Shown here: positions 32,523 through 41,547 of the stretch, piece after piece
How the letters are laid out: the number at the start of each line of letters is the position of its first letter
How positions within the stretch are numbered: the first letter of the stretch is position 1
The notes under the pieces: generated by a model
Told to the model about the DNA's origin: nothing
Databases searched by the model: none
The model's input: only the letters and a program-made list of their open reading frames with translations
Program-made: the position numbers and the translations under genes
Assembly (NCBI RefSeq): GCF_003024805.1
Contig: NZ_PUEC01000011.1
Span: 1-64,000 of the forward strand
DNA: 64,000 nucleotides
Reading direction: 5' to 3'
Source: Duncaniella muris
GTDB taxonomy: Bacteria > Bacteroidota > Bacteroidia > Bacteroidales > Muribaculaceae

Positions 32523-33991
32523 TCGGCACCGTCTTTAGTGTCTTTGACCGTAAAGCCGAGAGCGGCGAGACGGTCACGGATAAGATCTGACGTGGCCCAG
32601 TCTTTCGATGCTTTGGCCTTGGCTCTTACATCAAGAAGCAGCTCTACGGCTCCCTCGAAGGGCTTGAGGGCTTCGGCTGAGTCTCCTGCCATTTCGGTGC
32701 GGACACCGAGGATGTCGACAAGGAAGGTGTCAAACACGGTCTTCAGTTCGTCGATATCGGCCTGGGTCGCGGTTGCGTGTCCGTCTTTCACCTGATTGAC
32801 CAGACGCAGGGCATCGAAAAGATTTGCAATGACCATAGGAGTATTCATGTCATCGTCCATCGCCTCATAGCATTTGCGGCGGATGTCGCTCACGTCGATT
32901 GTAGAGCTTTCTGACGGCGTCAGCTCCTGCAGTCGGCGATAACCTTCAAGCATGCGTCCGAGGGCTTTCTCAGAGGCTTTTAGAGCCTCGTTTGAGAAGT
33001 CGACGGTTCCGCGATAGTGGGCCTGGAGTATGAAGAAGCGTATGGTCATCGGCGAGTAGGGTTGTTCGAGCAGCGGATGAGTGCCGTTGAAGAACTCGTC
33101 GAGGGTTATGAAATTGCCCAGCGACTTGCCCATTTTCTTGCCGTTGATGGTGATCATGTTGTTGTGCATCCAGTAGCGCACGGTGTCATGACCGTTGTGG
33201 GCCACAGACTGGGCTATCTCGCATTCATGATGTGGGAACATGAGGTCCATGCCTCCGCCGTGGATGTCGAAGCTCTCACCGAGATATTTCTCGCCCATTG
33301 TAGAGCATTCAAGATGCCATCCGGGGAAGCCTTCGCTCCAGGGCGATGGCCAGTGCATGATATGTTCGGGCGCGGCCTTCTTCCAGAGGGCGAAGTCGGC
33401 GGGATGGTGTTTCTGATCCTGGCCGTCGAGCTCGCGGGTGTTGCTCAGAAGTTCGTCAACGTTGCGGCCCGACAGTTTGCCGTAGGGATGGTCTCGGTTG
33501 AATTTTGGCACATCGAAATAGACGGATCCGTCCGAGATATAGGCATAGCCGCTTTCAAGGATCTTTTTGATGTATTCGATCTGTTCGATGATGTGGCCTG
33601 ACGCGTGAGGCTCGATTGAGGGCGGAAGCACGTTAAGAGCCTCCATAGCCTTATGGTAGCGGGTCAGATAGTGCTGCACCACTTCCATCGGTTCGAGCTG
33701 TTCGAGGCGGGCTTTCTTGGCTATCTTGTCCTCGCCGTCGTCGGCATCGTGTTCGAGATGGCCCACGTCGGTGATGTTGCGGACGTAGCGCACTTTGTAG
33801 CCCAGATGGCGCAGATAGCGGAAGAGTACGTCAAAGGTGATTGCCGGGCGGGCGTGGCCGAGATGGCCGTCGCCGTAGACTGTCGGACCGCAGACATACA
33901 TGCCGACTTTGCCTTCATGCAGCGGTTTGAAAAGCTGCTTGGTGCGCGTCAGGGTGTTATAGATGGAAAAATTGTTTTCAATCAGATTCAT
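32507..33991 (-). CDS. cysS: Cysteinyl-tRNA synthetase
   Basis: The 494-residue class I synthetase carries the HIGH-type motif in [23 protein letters not shown], the KMSKS-type motif as [16 protein letters not shown], and the zinc/cysteine-binding residues including Cys in [37 protein letters not shown]. It charges tRNA-Cys. The C-terminal anticodon domain is complete. Its 3' end overlaps the mscS-type gene by 16 nt, suggesting coupled expression. Confidence 0.96.
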   Translation of the reverse strand: MNLIENNFSIYNTLTRTKQLFKPLHEGKVGMYVCGPTVYGDGHLGHARPAITFDVLFRYLRHLGYKVRYVRNITDVGHLEHDADDGEDKIAKKARLEQLEPMEVVQHYLTRYHKAMEALNVLPPSIEPHASGHIIEQIEYIKKILESGYAYISDGSVYFDVPKFNRDHPYGKLSGRNVDELLSNTRELDGQDQKHHPADFALWKKAAPEHIMHWPSPWSEGFPGWHLECSTMGEKYLGESFDIHGGGMDLMFPHHECEIAQSVAHNGHDTVRYWMHNNMITINGKKMGKSLGNFITLDEFFNGTHPLLEQPYSPMTIRFFILQAHYRGTVDFSNEALKASEKALGRMLEGYRRLQELTPSESSTIDVSDIRRKCYEAMDDDMNTPMVIANLFDALRLVNQVKDGHATATQADIDELKTVFDTFLVDILGVRTEMAGDSAEALKPFEGAVELLLDVRAKAKASKDWATSDLIRDRLAALGFTVKDTKDGAEWSLS

Positions 33992-34016
33992 AAGTCGCTT
34001 GCGTGATAGGGGGGGA

Positions 34017-34346
34017 TCAGGCTTTTCCGCCCATGATGAAGGGGTTGGGGATCTCGCCGCCGGGGTTGCCGCCGCCGTTTACCGGGCGTTTGGGGCGGAT
34101 TTCGCCGAAAGTAGCTTCGTATTTCTTCACATTTTCCATGAGTGCGCCGAGCAGGTTCTTGGCGTTTTCAGGAGTCATGATCACACGTGACTGCACTTTA
34201 GCCTGGGGCATGTTGGGTGCCATTGTGATGAAGTCGAGGAAGAATTCATTGGCACCGTGTGAAATCACTGCGAGATTCGAGTAGATGCCTTTGGCTACTT
34301 CGGGTGAAAGTTCGATCTTTATTTCGTTGGGATTGTTGTTTGCCAT
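34017..34346 (-). CDS. DUF3467 family protein
   Basis: The 109-residue protein matches DUF3467, small proteins common in Bacteroidota: [74 protein letters not shown]. The segment pattern is typical (A-x-G-x-Y-[AS]-N; F-x-x-D-F; P-x-x-x-x-x-x-V-x-S-R-[VI]-I-x-[TS]-P). Function is unknown. The frame is open to 34499, but the real start is the ATG at 34346. The C-terminus is Gly/Pro-rich. Confidence 0.88.
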   Translation of the reverse strand: MANNNPNEIKIELSPEVAKGIYSNLAVISHGANEFFLDFITMAPNMPQAKVQSRVIMTPENAKNLLGALMENVKKYEATFGEIRPKRPVNGGGNPGGEIPNPFIMGGKA

Positions 34347-34399
34347 TGTCGTTTTAATTTTTTTGAGGTATAAGTTTATAAGATAAGATAGATCGGATG

Positions 34400-35143
34400 C
34401 TATGTTACGGGCTTGGTTGCCGTGTAGATACAGCATGTCCCGAAGGTCATCGGTATGAAGCGGGCTCCGGTAAAGCCTGCTTCTGCCATAAGGGCGCACA
34501 TGCGCTCGCGCTGCGGCACTGCGGCTATTGATTCGGGCAGATAGCTGTAGGCGCGGACATCTTTGGATACAAGCCGCCCTACAGCGGGAATGATTCCGCG
34601 GGTGTAGAGCCTGTAGAACGGTCTGACAAACGCGGATGCGGGGGTGGAAAGCTCAAGGATCACTATCCGTCCTCCGGGACGTAAGACGCGCAACATCTCG
34701 CGGTAGCCTGCGCCGAGGTCCTGAAAGTTACGGACACCGTAGGCGCAGGTGACTGAGTCAAACGAGCCGTCGGCGAAAGGTAGCGCCAGGCAGTCGGCTA
34801 TGCCGAGGCTGACGCATTGCTCCAGCCCCTGCTCCGCAACTTTGCGGCGGCCTATCTCGACCATTCCTTCCGAGAGGTCAACGCCTGTGACCCCGCACGG
34901 GTTCAGGCGGCGGGCCATCAATATGGCCAGATCGCCTGTGCCGGTGGCTATGTCAAGGATCTCTCCGTGGGGTTCATGGCGCAGGAGGTCAACGGCCTTG
35001 CGCCGCCAGATGCGGTCAATGCCAAAGGTCATCGCCCGGTTCATGAAGTCATAAGCCGGGGCGATGGAGTCGAACATCTCGCGCACCTGATCAGCCTTGT
35101 GGCGGGAGTCGGAGTTGTAAGGTGTGATCTCTTCTACTTTCAA
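34400..35143 (-). CDS. menG: Demethylmenaquinone methyltransferase (UbiE/MenG)
   Basis: The 247-residue class I SAM methyltransferase carries the UbiE/MenG signatures: [35 protein letters not shown] at the N-terminus, [13 protein letters not shown] (SAM loop), [34 protein letters not shown] and the C-terminal [24 protein letters not shown]. It methylates demethylmenaquinone in quinone synthesis, as expected for a menaquinone-using anaerobe. It overlaps purC by 4 nt (35140-35143). Confidence 0.93.
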   Translation of the reverse strand: MKVEEITPYNSDSRHKADQVREMFDSIAPAYDFMNRAMTFGIDRIWRRKAVDLLRHEPHGEILDIATGTGDLAILMARRLNPCGVTGVDLSEGMVEIGRRKVAEQGLEQCVSLGIADCLALPFADGSFDSVTCAYGVRNFQDLGAGYREMLRVLRPGGRIVILELSTPASAFVRPFYRLYTRGIIPAVGRLVSKDVRAYSYLPESIAAVPQRERMCALMAEAGFTGARFIPMTFGTCCIYTATKPVT

Positions 35144-36093
35144 GGATTCAGAGTGTTGAGGCAGTCGAGCACGTTGCGTGCGATGCGGTCGTCAAGATGC
35201 TCTTCGGGAGCGGGAACGAATTTCTCGCCGGTGATGTGTTCGTAAAGCTCGATATAGCGTTCAGAGACTTCATTGCAGAATTCATCGGTCATTTCAGGCA
35301 CCTGCTGGCCTTCCTTGCCCATGAAGCCGTGGTCCATAAGCCACTCGCGCACGAATTCTTTGGAGAGCTGGCGCTGGGGTTCGCCCTTGGCGAGGCGTTC
35401 CTCATAGCCTTCGGCATAGAAATAGCGTGAGGAGTCGGGGGTGTGGATCTCGTCGATGAGGATGACTTTTCCGTCACGCAGGCCGAATTCATATTTGGTG
35501 TCGACGAGGATCAGACCTTTTTCAGCAGCCATTTCCGAGCCGCGTTTGAAGAGGGCGCGGGTGTAGGCGGCCATAGTGTCGAACTGTTCCTCGGTCACGA
35601 TGCCCTGGGCGATGGCTTCCTCGCGCGAGATGTTTTCATCGTGTCCGGCATCGGCTTTGGTGGTCGGGGTGATGATCGGTTCGGGGAAACGCTGGTTTTC
35701 CACCATTCCTTCGGGGAGCTTGACGCCGCAGAGTTCACGCATGCCGTTTTTGTATTCACGCCAGGCGCTTCCTGCGAGATAGCCGCGGATAATCATTTCC
35801 AGACGCAGGCCTTCGCAGCGGTAGCCCACGGTCACCATCGGGTCGGGAACCGCAATCTTCCAGTTGGGAACGATATCAGCGGTAGCGTCGAGAAACGAAG
35901 CTGCGATCTGATTGAGTGCCTGCCCCTTGTAGGGTATTCCTTTGGGTAGAATTACGTCGAAAGCCGAGATGCGGTCGGTTGCGACCATGACAAGCAGATC
36001 GTCATTGATGGTGTAGACGTCGCGTACTTTGCCGTGGTAGACAGCGGTCTGTCCCGGAAAGTTGAAATCGGTGTTGACCAGGGTTGTAGCCAT
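35140..36093 (-). CDS. purC: Phosphoribosylaminoimidazole-succinocarboxamide synthase
   Basis: The 317-residue SAICAR synthetase joins CAIR and aspartate with ATP in purine synthesis. Motifs: [46 protein letters not shown] at the N-terminus, [23 protein letters not shown], and [31 protein letters not shown] in the C-terminal half. The length is typical of the longer, Bacteroidota-type enzyme. Its stop overlaps the menG start by 4 nt, so the two genes are co-translated. Confidence 0.96.
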   Translation of the reverse strand: MATTLVNTDFNFPGQTAVYHGKVRDVYTINDDLLVMVATDRISAFDVILPKGIPYKGQALNQIAASFLDATADIVPNWKIAVPDPMVTVGYRCEGLRLEMIIRGYLAGSAWREYKNGMRELCGVKLPEGMVENQRFPEPIITPTTKADAGHDENISREEAIAQGIVTEEQFDTMAAYTRALFKRGSEMAAEKGLILVDTKYEFGLRDGKVILIDEIHTPDSSRYFYAEGYEERLAKGEPQRQLSKEFVREWLMDHGFMGKEGQQVPEMTDEFCNEVSERYIELYEHITGEKFVPAPEEHLDDRIARNVLDCLNTLNP

Positions 36094-36133
36094 AGTGATT
36101 GGGAAAATGAATGGTTGTGTTTGTTGATTGCTG

Positions 36134-36141
36134 CAAATTTA
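36134..36141 (-). promoter_or_regulatory. -7 element of purC-menG
   Basis: CAAATTTA on the plus strand reads TAAATTTG on the minus strand, 41 nt ahead of the purC ATG. The -33 box is not clear. Confidence 0.55.
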
Positions 36142-36156
36142 CAAAAAATTGCGGTA

Positions 36157-36252
36157 AAAAACCTGCCGCCACCGGAATAAACATGATGATTTTTCAGGCC
36201 GCTCTGTAAAGAGGCGTGAGCATCGCATGATTCCGTGTTGACGGCAGGTTTT
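36157..36252 (-). terminator. Long hairpin terminator of the pectinase gene
   Basis: AAAACCTGCCG near 36157-36167 pairs with CGGCAGGTTTT (36242-36252), and an inner CACGGAAT/ATTCCGGTG pairing extends the stem. On the minus strand it is followed by a T-tract just before the purC promoter, isolating the two transcripts. Confidence 0.6.
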
Positions 36253-36285
36253 ATAATTTTCGATAGATTGCTGTCAGACAGCTTC

Positions 36286-39200
36286 TCAGAGTTTGATCTT
36301 CAGTGTGACGGGAGTGATGGAGCGTGACGAGACGCGCAGCAGCAGGATTCCTTCTGGCAGATGGGCGAGGCTTGTCTCGGCTGAAGAGATGGTCTGCATG
36401 GCTATGCGGCGACCGTCGATACCGTAGACCTCAAGCAGAGCGCCTATGCTGGTTTCGCCCACGCGGAGGCTGCGGCTCGCACTATCATAGTCTATTCGGT
36501 TGTCGACACTGATATTGCCGATCGAGCTTTCGCGGAAGTCATTGTCGGAGAGTTCGCCCATCAGCGAATTGAGCCACACTTCAAGCGCGGTGTAGCCCTC
36601 AGCGTTGACCAGGTTGTTGTCAGGTGTGGTCGGGTCGAGGTTGTTGGCCTTTTCCCATTCATCGGGCATTCCGTCACCGTCGGTGTCGGCCGGAATTGTG
36701 TAGTCGCTGCGGTAGGGGAAGAAGCCTTCTGCATCGGCTTCGGTGTCGATCATGCCCATCCCGGCGCCTGCGAAGTCACCGCTGAATGTGACCTTGCCGT
36801 TTTTCACATCGTCAGCCACACGGCGTTCTACTTTGTCGCGGTTGATGGTGCCTGCTTTCTCGACTACGGTCTTGAAGGCTTCTTCGGCGCTCTGTATGTC
36901 ATAAAGCATATAGTTTTCCGGTATATATCTGCCGGTCGGACCGAGGGCGGAGTGCTGATACCAGGGGGTTGCGGTGACAATGCGCCGGTCGGCGCGGATG
37001 TCGGCAAGCGTGTAGCTTCCCTCAACGGCTATGGCAGTCCAGTTGTCGGCGTTGGCCGAGGGGAATCCTTCGGCTATATTGCCGTTGATATACCATTTGG
37101 CCGGGCCCCATGAAGTGGCTCCGCTGCGGGCATAGCTTGAGTTTACGAATTCGATGCGGGTCTTGTCTGACCATGGTCCGGGCTTGTAATAGTTGTTTAT
37201 GAAGTTGCATTCATGGACTGAGTTCAGTCCGGTGTAGTTTGACACCGGAGCTGTGTTTTCGCCACCATAGCAGCCTCCGCGTTTGCCATAGTTGTAGTTG
37301 ACGTTGTTGACATATTCCATGAACACCACGTGGTCCTCGCCGCGGGCTCCGTTGAAACGTGGCGAACGGGAATTGTTGTGGGCAAGAAGATTGTGGTGGT
37401 AGGTGGCAGGCGATCCGCCCCACTGGCAGGCATAGCCGCGCTCGTCTTTGACGTGGCCGGCGTTATAGAGGCCTTCGTGTAACATGGAATACTGCACGGT
37501 CAGGAAGTGTGAGTCGGCGGTGTTCATGTTTTCCTCTGTCGACCATCCGAAGGAGCAGTGGTCGAAAATAAAGTTCGAGCAGTTTTCGGCTCCGAGGGCG
37601 TTGTTGGCTATGATCTGGCCTGACATGTCTTTCTGCCCGATGCGGAAACGCATGTTGCGGACAATGAAGTTCTGTGATCCGCCAACGTTGAGTTTGTTAC
37701 GGGTGATGACGATTCCTTCGCCGGGAGCGGTCTGTCCGGCCAAGGTCCAGTTGGCTCTTTTCACATTCAGGGGGCTTGCCAGAGCTATGTCACCGCTGAC
37801 TTCGAAGATGATTGTCAGTGGCTCGCCTTTGTGCTGGTCGAATGCCCAGCGGAGTGTTCCGGCTGTGCCGTCATCGGCAGTCGAGGTGACTTTGACCACC
37901 TTGCCGCCGCGTCCGCCGGTGGCATATTTTCCGAATCCTTCGGCTGTCGGGAAGGCCATGAGACGGGCTGCCTCGCTTGCGCTGACGGCTTTCGTGGTGA
38001 CGCCGTGGCGTGAAATGGATGCCACGCTGAATTCAGAGGCTTCTGCTCCGGCGGGGAGCGTATAGCTTGTCTCCACGCTCAGACAATCCATTTTGCCGTT
38101 GCGGTATATGATGTAACCCGCTGCATCTTCTCCGCTCTCCCAGGAAAATGACGAAGGGCTTATGGTGAAGTTGCAGGGTTCGGCGGTGCCGCTTAGTATT
38201 GTTTTGAAGTCAAAGGGTATCTCTGATGCTTTTTTGAACAGGAACTCAGGACTGATGTAGGCGGCGACTTCCGCGTCTGAAGCCTGGCTGGAGAAGGCGG
38301 CGCGGCGCGAAATGTCGGCCGGAGAGCCGTCGGCGTTGAGGTTTTTGTATTCGTAAAGCGACGCTGAGTTTTCCGATCCGTTCCAGTCTTTCCAGCCTTC
38401 AGCCTTTATGTGATTGCCGAGGCGGCAGTTCAGGAACATGCTTCCGGAATTCACCTTCCAGGGACGGCCGAGGTAATAGGTTGAGGCTCCTGTGCCTTCG
38501 CCGGCCATAATGTTGCAGCTGTTGAAGAAGAGCCCTGCGCGGAATGCCTGTGCAGAGAGTTCGGGATAGAATGTGCGGTTGAGGGTCAGTCCGGCTTCAG
38601 CAGGAGCGGTGATGTAGCCGCCATTGGGGTTGTAGAGGCAGATGATGTCGCAGCCTTCGAACCATTCCAGGCCTCCGTCATAGATGAAGTCAGTTGAGCC
38701 GCTGATCTTGCAGCCGGTGAAGTAACCGCGGGCACCGGTGTTGGCTTTATATGTGTCCTGGAAGCCTTCGAGGATGCAGTTTTTGAACAGATGGGCGTCA
38801 GCTGCGGTGTAGAGTGCTTCGGCCTGTCCGACATTGCCTGAGGTGTTGCGGATGGTGAGGTTTTCGGCGTAGAAGCGTTCGGTGAACACGTTGAGGGCCG
38901 CGCAGTCGGTGTAACTGTTGCCGCTTGAGCCTCCGCGGTTGACTGATGATGTCAGAATAGTCGTTGCGGCATCGGCGCCGATGAGGGAGATGAATTTATT
39001 GTGATTCTCCTTGGTGCCGGCGTAGATGTTTTCGTCATAGATGCCTGGAGCTATGTATATTATGCCTCTCGTTCCGTCAGGAACGGCGTTGATGGCGGCC
39101 TGTATAGTGCTGTAGTCGCCTGAACCGTCGGGATTGACATAGAGCAGGGTGACGGGCGCGTTTTCATCAGGCGCAGGCTTCTGGTTGCCTTCCTGGGTGA

Positions 39201-40218
39201 ATCCGAATTTGCTGAGGTCGCTGAGTTCGCCCACATCTCCTACCGGATTGGCTTTGGCATAGTCGGCCTGCTCGGCGCTTATGCGGTCGCCGAATATCTG
39301 GAGCTTGTGAACTCTCGGTGCCTGCTTTGTTGCCAGCGGGTCTATGGCCTGCCAGTCAAACGGCGCTTTCTGCACCTGGTCATCGGCATTAGCCTTGCCG
39401 TCGCCGTCCCACACGCGCCAGCGCAGTGACACGTCATGGCGGTCAATGACATTTTCCATGAAGTAACCCTGGTCGGAGAATACGGTCCAGCCTTGTTTCT
39501 GCTTTTCGGAACCGGCCCAGACGAGCGGCTTCCACTCTCCGTCACCGATTTTGATGTCGCACTTTATGCCTCTGCCCCATGAAGTGGATGACCATGACCA
39601 CTGGATGCGTTCCACATAAGGTATGTGGTCTATCTCCATCCATCCGTGGAGAGAGGAGGTCTTGTCAAGAGAGGCTCCACGACACATCTGCACGAAGCCT
39701 GCTTCGCCTTTGGCCGGACGGCCGTTTTCATAAACCACATTGTCTTCGAGCATCACCGTGTGGCCCGGACTTTTCCAGTCGTTGTACCCATAGTCGGGTC
39801 TGCCAGGGGCCGATTCATTGTGGTAGAACTGGCGGCTGAATGCGGCAGTAGCGGCCGCAGAACCTCCGTTTGATGCTTTGGTGGCAAAGGTGCAGTTGTG
39901 GAACAGCACCGGATAGGTCACTCCTTCTGTCCCGATGACCGGCACGTTTATTATGGCGTTGACATAGGTGTCATCAGCCCATTCCGGACACGCTCTTCCG
40001 GTCCATTTGTCCGGATTGGAGGGGTCCTTAGGCCATGTGTCGGGCCATGATGTGTCTGAAAAGTTTATGTCAATGATTTTGGGTGATGTTGAAGCGTTGC
40101 TCCACTTTTCAACCGCTCCATCCGGATCTGAGACGGCAGCACTTGCCGGCAGCGGTAGGCATTGCAGACCGGAGGCCAGGAGTGCTCCCGCCATTAAATA
40201 GCGGTAAATTTGTTTCAT
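36286..40218 (-). CDS. Secreted pectin methylesterase (CE8) - pectate lyase (PL1) fusion
   Basis: The 1310-residue protein starts with a signal peptide (LMAGALLASGLQCLPLPASAA). Order: unassigned N-terminal region (about 30-350); CE8 domain (about 355-620) with VNPDGSGDYSTIQAAINAVPDG, QAEAL, QDTYKAN, DFIYDGG (catalytic Asp pair) and YLGRPWK; an FN3-like linker (about 670-750); a PL1-type pectate lyase (about 755-1110) with VIFEVSGDI and FIFDHCSFGWSTEENMN; a Ca-binding DTDGDGMPDEWE segment near 1176; and a C-terminal type-IX-secretion-like sorting domain (VYGIDGRRI, then LPEGILLLRVSS). It should demethylate and then cleave homogalacturonan outside the cell. I chose the ATG at 40218; the open frame reaches 40455. 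Confidence 0.88.
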   Translation of the reverse strand: MKQIYRYLMAGALLASGLQCLPLPASAAVSDPDGAVEKWSNASTSPKIIDINFSDTSWPDTWPKDPSNPDKWTGRACPEWADDTYVNAIINVPVIGTEGVTYPVLFHNCTFATKASNGGSAAATAAFSRQFYHNESAPGRPDYGYNDWKSPGHTVMLEDNVVYENGRPAKGEAGFVQMCRGASLDKTSSLHGWMEIDHIPYVERIQWSWSSTSWGRGIKCDIKIGDGEWKPLVWAGSEKQKQGWTVFSDQGYFMENVIDRHDVSLRWRVWDGDGKANADDQVQKAPFDWQAIDPLATKQAPRVHKLQIFGDRISAEQADYAKANPVGDVGELSDLSKFGFTQEGNQKPAPDENAPVTLLYVNPDGSGDYSTIQAAINAVPDGTRGIIYIAPGIYDENIYAGTKENHNKFISLIGADAATTILTSSVNRGGSSGNSYTDCAALNVFTERFYAENLTIRNTSGNVGQAEALYTAADAHLFKNCILEGFQDTYKANTGARGYFTGCKISGSTDFIYDGGLEWFEGCDIICLYNPNGGYITAPAEAGLTLNRTFYPELSAQAFRAGLFFNSCNIMAGEGTGASTYYLGRPWKVNSGSMFLNCRLGNHIKAEGWKDWNGSENSASLYEYKNLNADGSPADISRRAAFSSQASDAEVAAYISPEFLFKKASEIPFDFKTILSGTAEPCNFTISPSSFSWESGEDAAGYIIYRNGKMDCLSVETSYTLPAGAEASEFSVASISRHGVTTKAVSASEAARLMAFPTAEGFGKYATGGRGGKVVKVTSTADDGTAGTLRWAFDQHKGEPLTIIFEVSGDIALASPLNVKRANWTLAGQTAPGEGIVITRNKLNVGGSQNFIVRNMRFRIGQKDMSGQIIANNALGAENCSNFIFDHCSFGWSTEENMNTADSHFLTVQYSMLHEGLYNAGHVKDERGYACQWGGSPATYHHNLLAHNNSRSPRFNGARGEDHVVFMEYVNNVNYNYGKRGGCYGGENTAPVSNYTGLNSVHECNFINNYYKPGPWSDKTRIEFVNSSYARSGATSWGPAKWYINGNIAEGFPSANADNWTAIAVEGSYTLADIRADRRIVTATPWYQHSALGPTGRYIPENYMLYDIQSAEEAFKTVVEKAGTINRDKVERRVADDVKNGKVTFSGDFAGAGMGMIDTEADAEGFFPYRSDYTIPADTDGDGMPDEWEKANNLDPTTPDNNLVNAEGYTALEVWLNSLMGELSDNDFRESSIGNISVDNRIDYDSASRSLRVGETSIGALLEVYGIDGRRIAMQTISSAETSLAHLPEGILLLRVSSRSITPVTLKIKL

Positions 40219-40323
40219 GTGTAATGATTTGGAAGGCATATGAAAGATAATTAAGGGTGTCGGATTATAATTGGTGTCTGATGTATAATTAAATAAATTG
40301 CCTGATGTCTGTTGAAAAAAACA

Positions 40324-40361
40324 CTTGCCCAGGACCGTGTTTAGCCGGTCGGCAGGGCAAG
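40324..40361 (-). terminator. Terminator of the TPR membrane protein gene
   Basis: CTTGCCC (40324-40330) pairs with GGGCAAG (40355-40361), with inner GACC/GGTC pairing. On the minus strand the hairpin is followed by a run of T's. Confidence 0.7.
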
Positions 40362-40402
40362 CGTCTGTATTGTTGTTTGAAATTGAATGCGCTGGATGTG
40401 CT

Positions 40403-41089
40403 TTATTTTGCAGCGGCGTCTTTGGCGCGTTCGAGATATTTCTGCATGTCCACACCGATCTCGGCTCCGTAGTTGGGATATTCCTTTACGATCTGCTCGT
40501 AGACGGTGGCTTCAGCCTTGTAGTCTTTCTGTTCGCGGAGCACTGTGGCTTCCTTGAGAAGGAACGCGGGTGTGTAGTGGGGATTGTTGTCAGAGATCTT
40601 CACTGCGCTCTTGTAGCATTCGATGGCCTGGGGATACTGCTTGAGGTTTACATAGCAGTCACCTTCAAGTGATTTTGCAGCGGCGCCGATGATTGATTCT
40701 GTGGCATCATAATTTTTAAGGTGATTGAGCGCGTCCTCATATTTGCCCTGCTTGTAGAGAAGGATAGCGGCGTTGAGGTTGGCAAGGTTGCCGGCAGAGT
40801 AGCCGTGGTCGGCTGCCACCTGCTGGTATTTGGCGAGGGCTATCGAGTCGTTGCCCATCAGAAGTTCCATGTCGGCCTGGCCGAGGGCATTGTTGGCGGC
40901 GTTTTGTCCGGGCTGGCGGATGGCATAGACGTAGATCAGGACAGCTGCTACGACTGCGGCCACTGCGATGCACGACCATACGATGATTTTAGGGTTGCTC
41001 TGCACCTTTTCGCCGAGGCCGGTGAGAGTGTCGTTTACCTCGTCGATAGAGGTGTGGATCTGTTCGTTGTTGGGCTTGTTATTTGCCAT
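40403..41089 (-). CDS. TPR-containing membrane protein
   Basis: The 228-residue protein has a short hydrophilic N-terminus (MANNKPNNEQIHTSIDEVNDTLTGLGEKVQ), one membrane helix (IIVWSCIAVAAVVAAVLIYVYAI, about 34-56) and a periplasmic-type TPR region: ADMELLMGNDSIALAKYQQVAAD, LNAAILLYKQGKYEDALNHLKNYD, LEGDCYVNLKQYPQAIECYKSAVKIS and LREQKDYKAEATVYEQIVKEYPN. The shape resembles YfgM-type chaperone partners of the Sec machinery, but the specific role is unknown. It is a single gene with its own -7 box and terminator. Confidence 0.85.
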   Translation of the reverse strand: MANNKPNNEQIHTSIDEVNDTLTGLGEKVQSNPKIIVWSCIAVAAVVAAVLIYVYAIRQPGQNAANNALGQADMELLMGNDSIALAKYQQVAADHGYSAGNLANLNAAILLYKQGKYEDALNHLKNYDATESIIGAAAKSLEGDCYVNLKQYPQAIECYKSAVKISDNNPHYTPAFLLKEATVLREQKDYKAEATVYEQIVKEYPNYGAEIGVDMQKYLERAKDAAAK

Positions 41090-41172
41090 TGTTATGTGAT
41101 TCGTTTTTGATTTATTCAGATTCCGGTGCGACTAAAAGCCTTGTTTTTAGCTCGTTGTCGCGTTCCAAAGTG

Positions 41173-41180
41173 CAAAATTA
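41173..41180 (-). promoter_or_regulatory. -7 element of the TPR membrane protein gene
   Basis: CAAAATTA on the plus strand reads TAATTTTG on the minus strand, about 84 nt ahead of the ATG. Confidence 0.5.
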
Positions 41181-41274
41181 ATACATATTCTCCAATAAAT
41201 GAAATTTTTAGCCTGATTTTTGACCGCTGTCTGTCGGATTCTTCACTGATTTTTGGTGTTCACATGTGTCAGGG

Positions 41275-41306
41275 GTTGCACAATTGAAAAATAATGTCTA
41301 ACTTTG
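41275..41306 (+). promoter_or_regulatory. Promoter of tRNA-Pro
   Basis: GTTG at 41275-41278 (TTTG-like), a 20-base spacer and TAACTTTG at 41299-41306, 12 nt ahead of the mature tRNA 5' end. Confidence 0.65.
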
Positions 41307-41318
41307 CACCCATAGTTC

Positions 41319-41393
41319 CGGGGCGTAGCGCAGTCCGGTTAGCGCACCTGCTTTGGGAGCAGGGGGTCGCGAGTTCGAATCCCGCCACCCCGA
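41319..41393 (+). tRNA. tRNA-Pro(TGG)
   Basis: The 75-nt gene folds as a cloverleaf. The anticodon arm is CCTGC-TTTGGGA-GCAGG, with anticodon TGG (proline). The D-arm is AGCGCAGTCCGGTTAGCGC and the T-loop is TTCGAAT. The discriminator is A and CCA is not encoded. Two pairs are imperfect: C6-A67 in the acceptor stem and A52-C62 in the T stem. Promoter upstream and terminator downstream support a functional gene. Confidence 0.93.
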
Positions 41394-41403
41394 CGAACAT
41401 TTC

Positions 41404-41447
41404 AGCCGCAGGCTTCAGATCGCAAGATCCGAGGCCTGCGCTTTTTT
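41404..41447 (+). terminator. Terminator of tRNA-Pro
   Basis: CGCAGGC (41407-41413) pairs with GCCTGCG (41434-41440), followed by CTTTTTT. Confidence 0.75.
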
Positions 41448-41547
41448 ATATAGGTGAGATGGCTGATTCATTGGCCTTATGCAAACCTTTGCCAAGGCGG
41501 GTGCGTTGAAAAAATAAGTCTGGATATGAATATACAAAAATAGGCTT

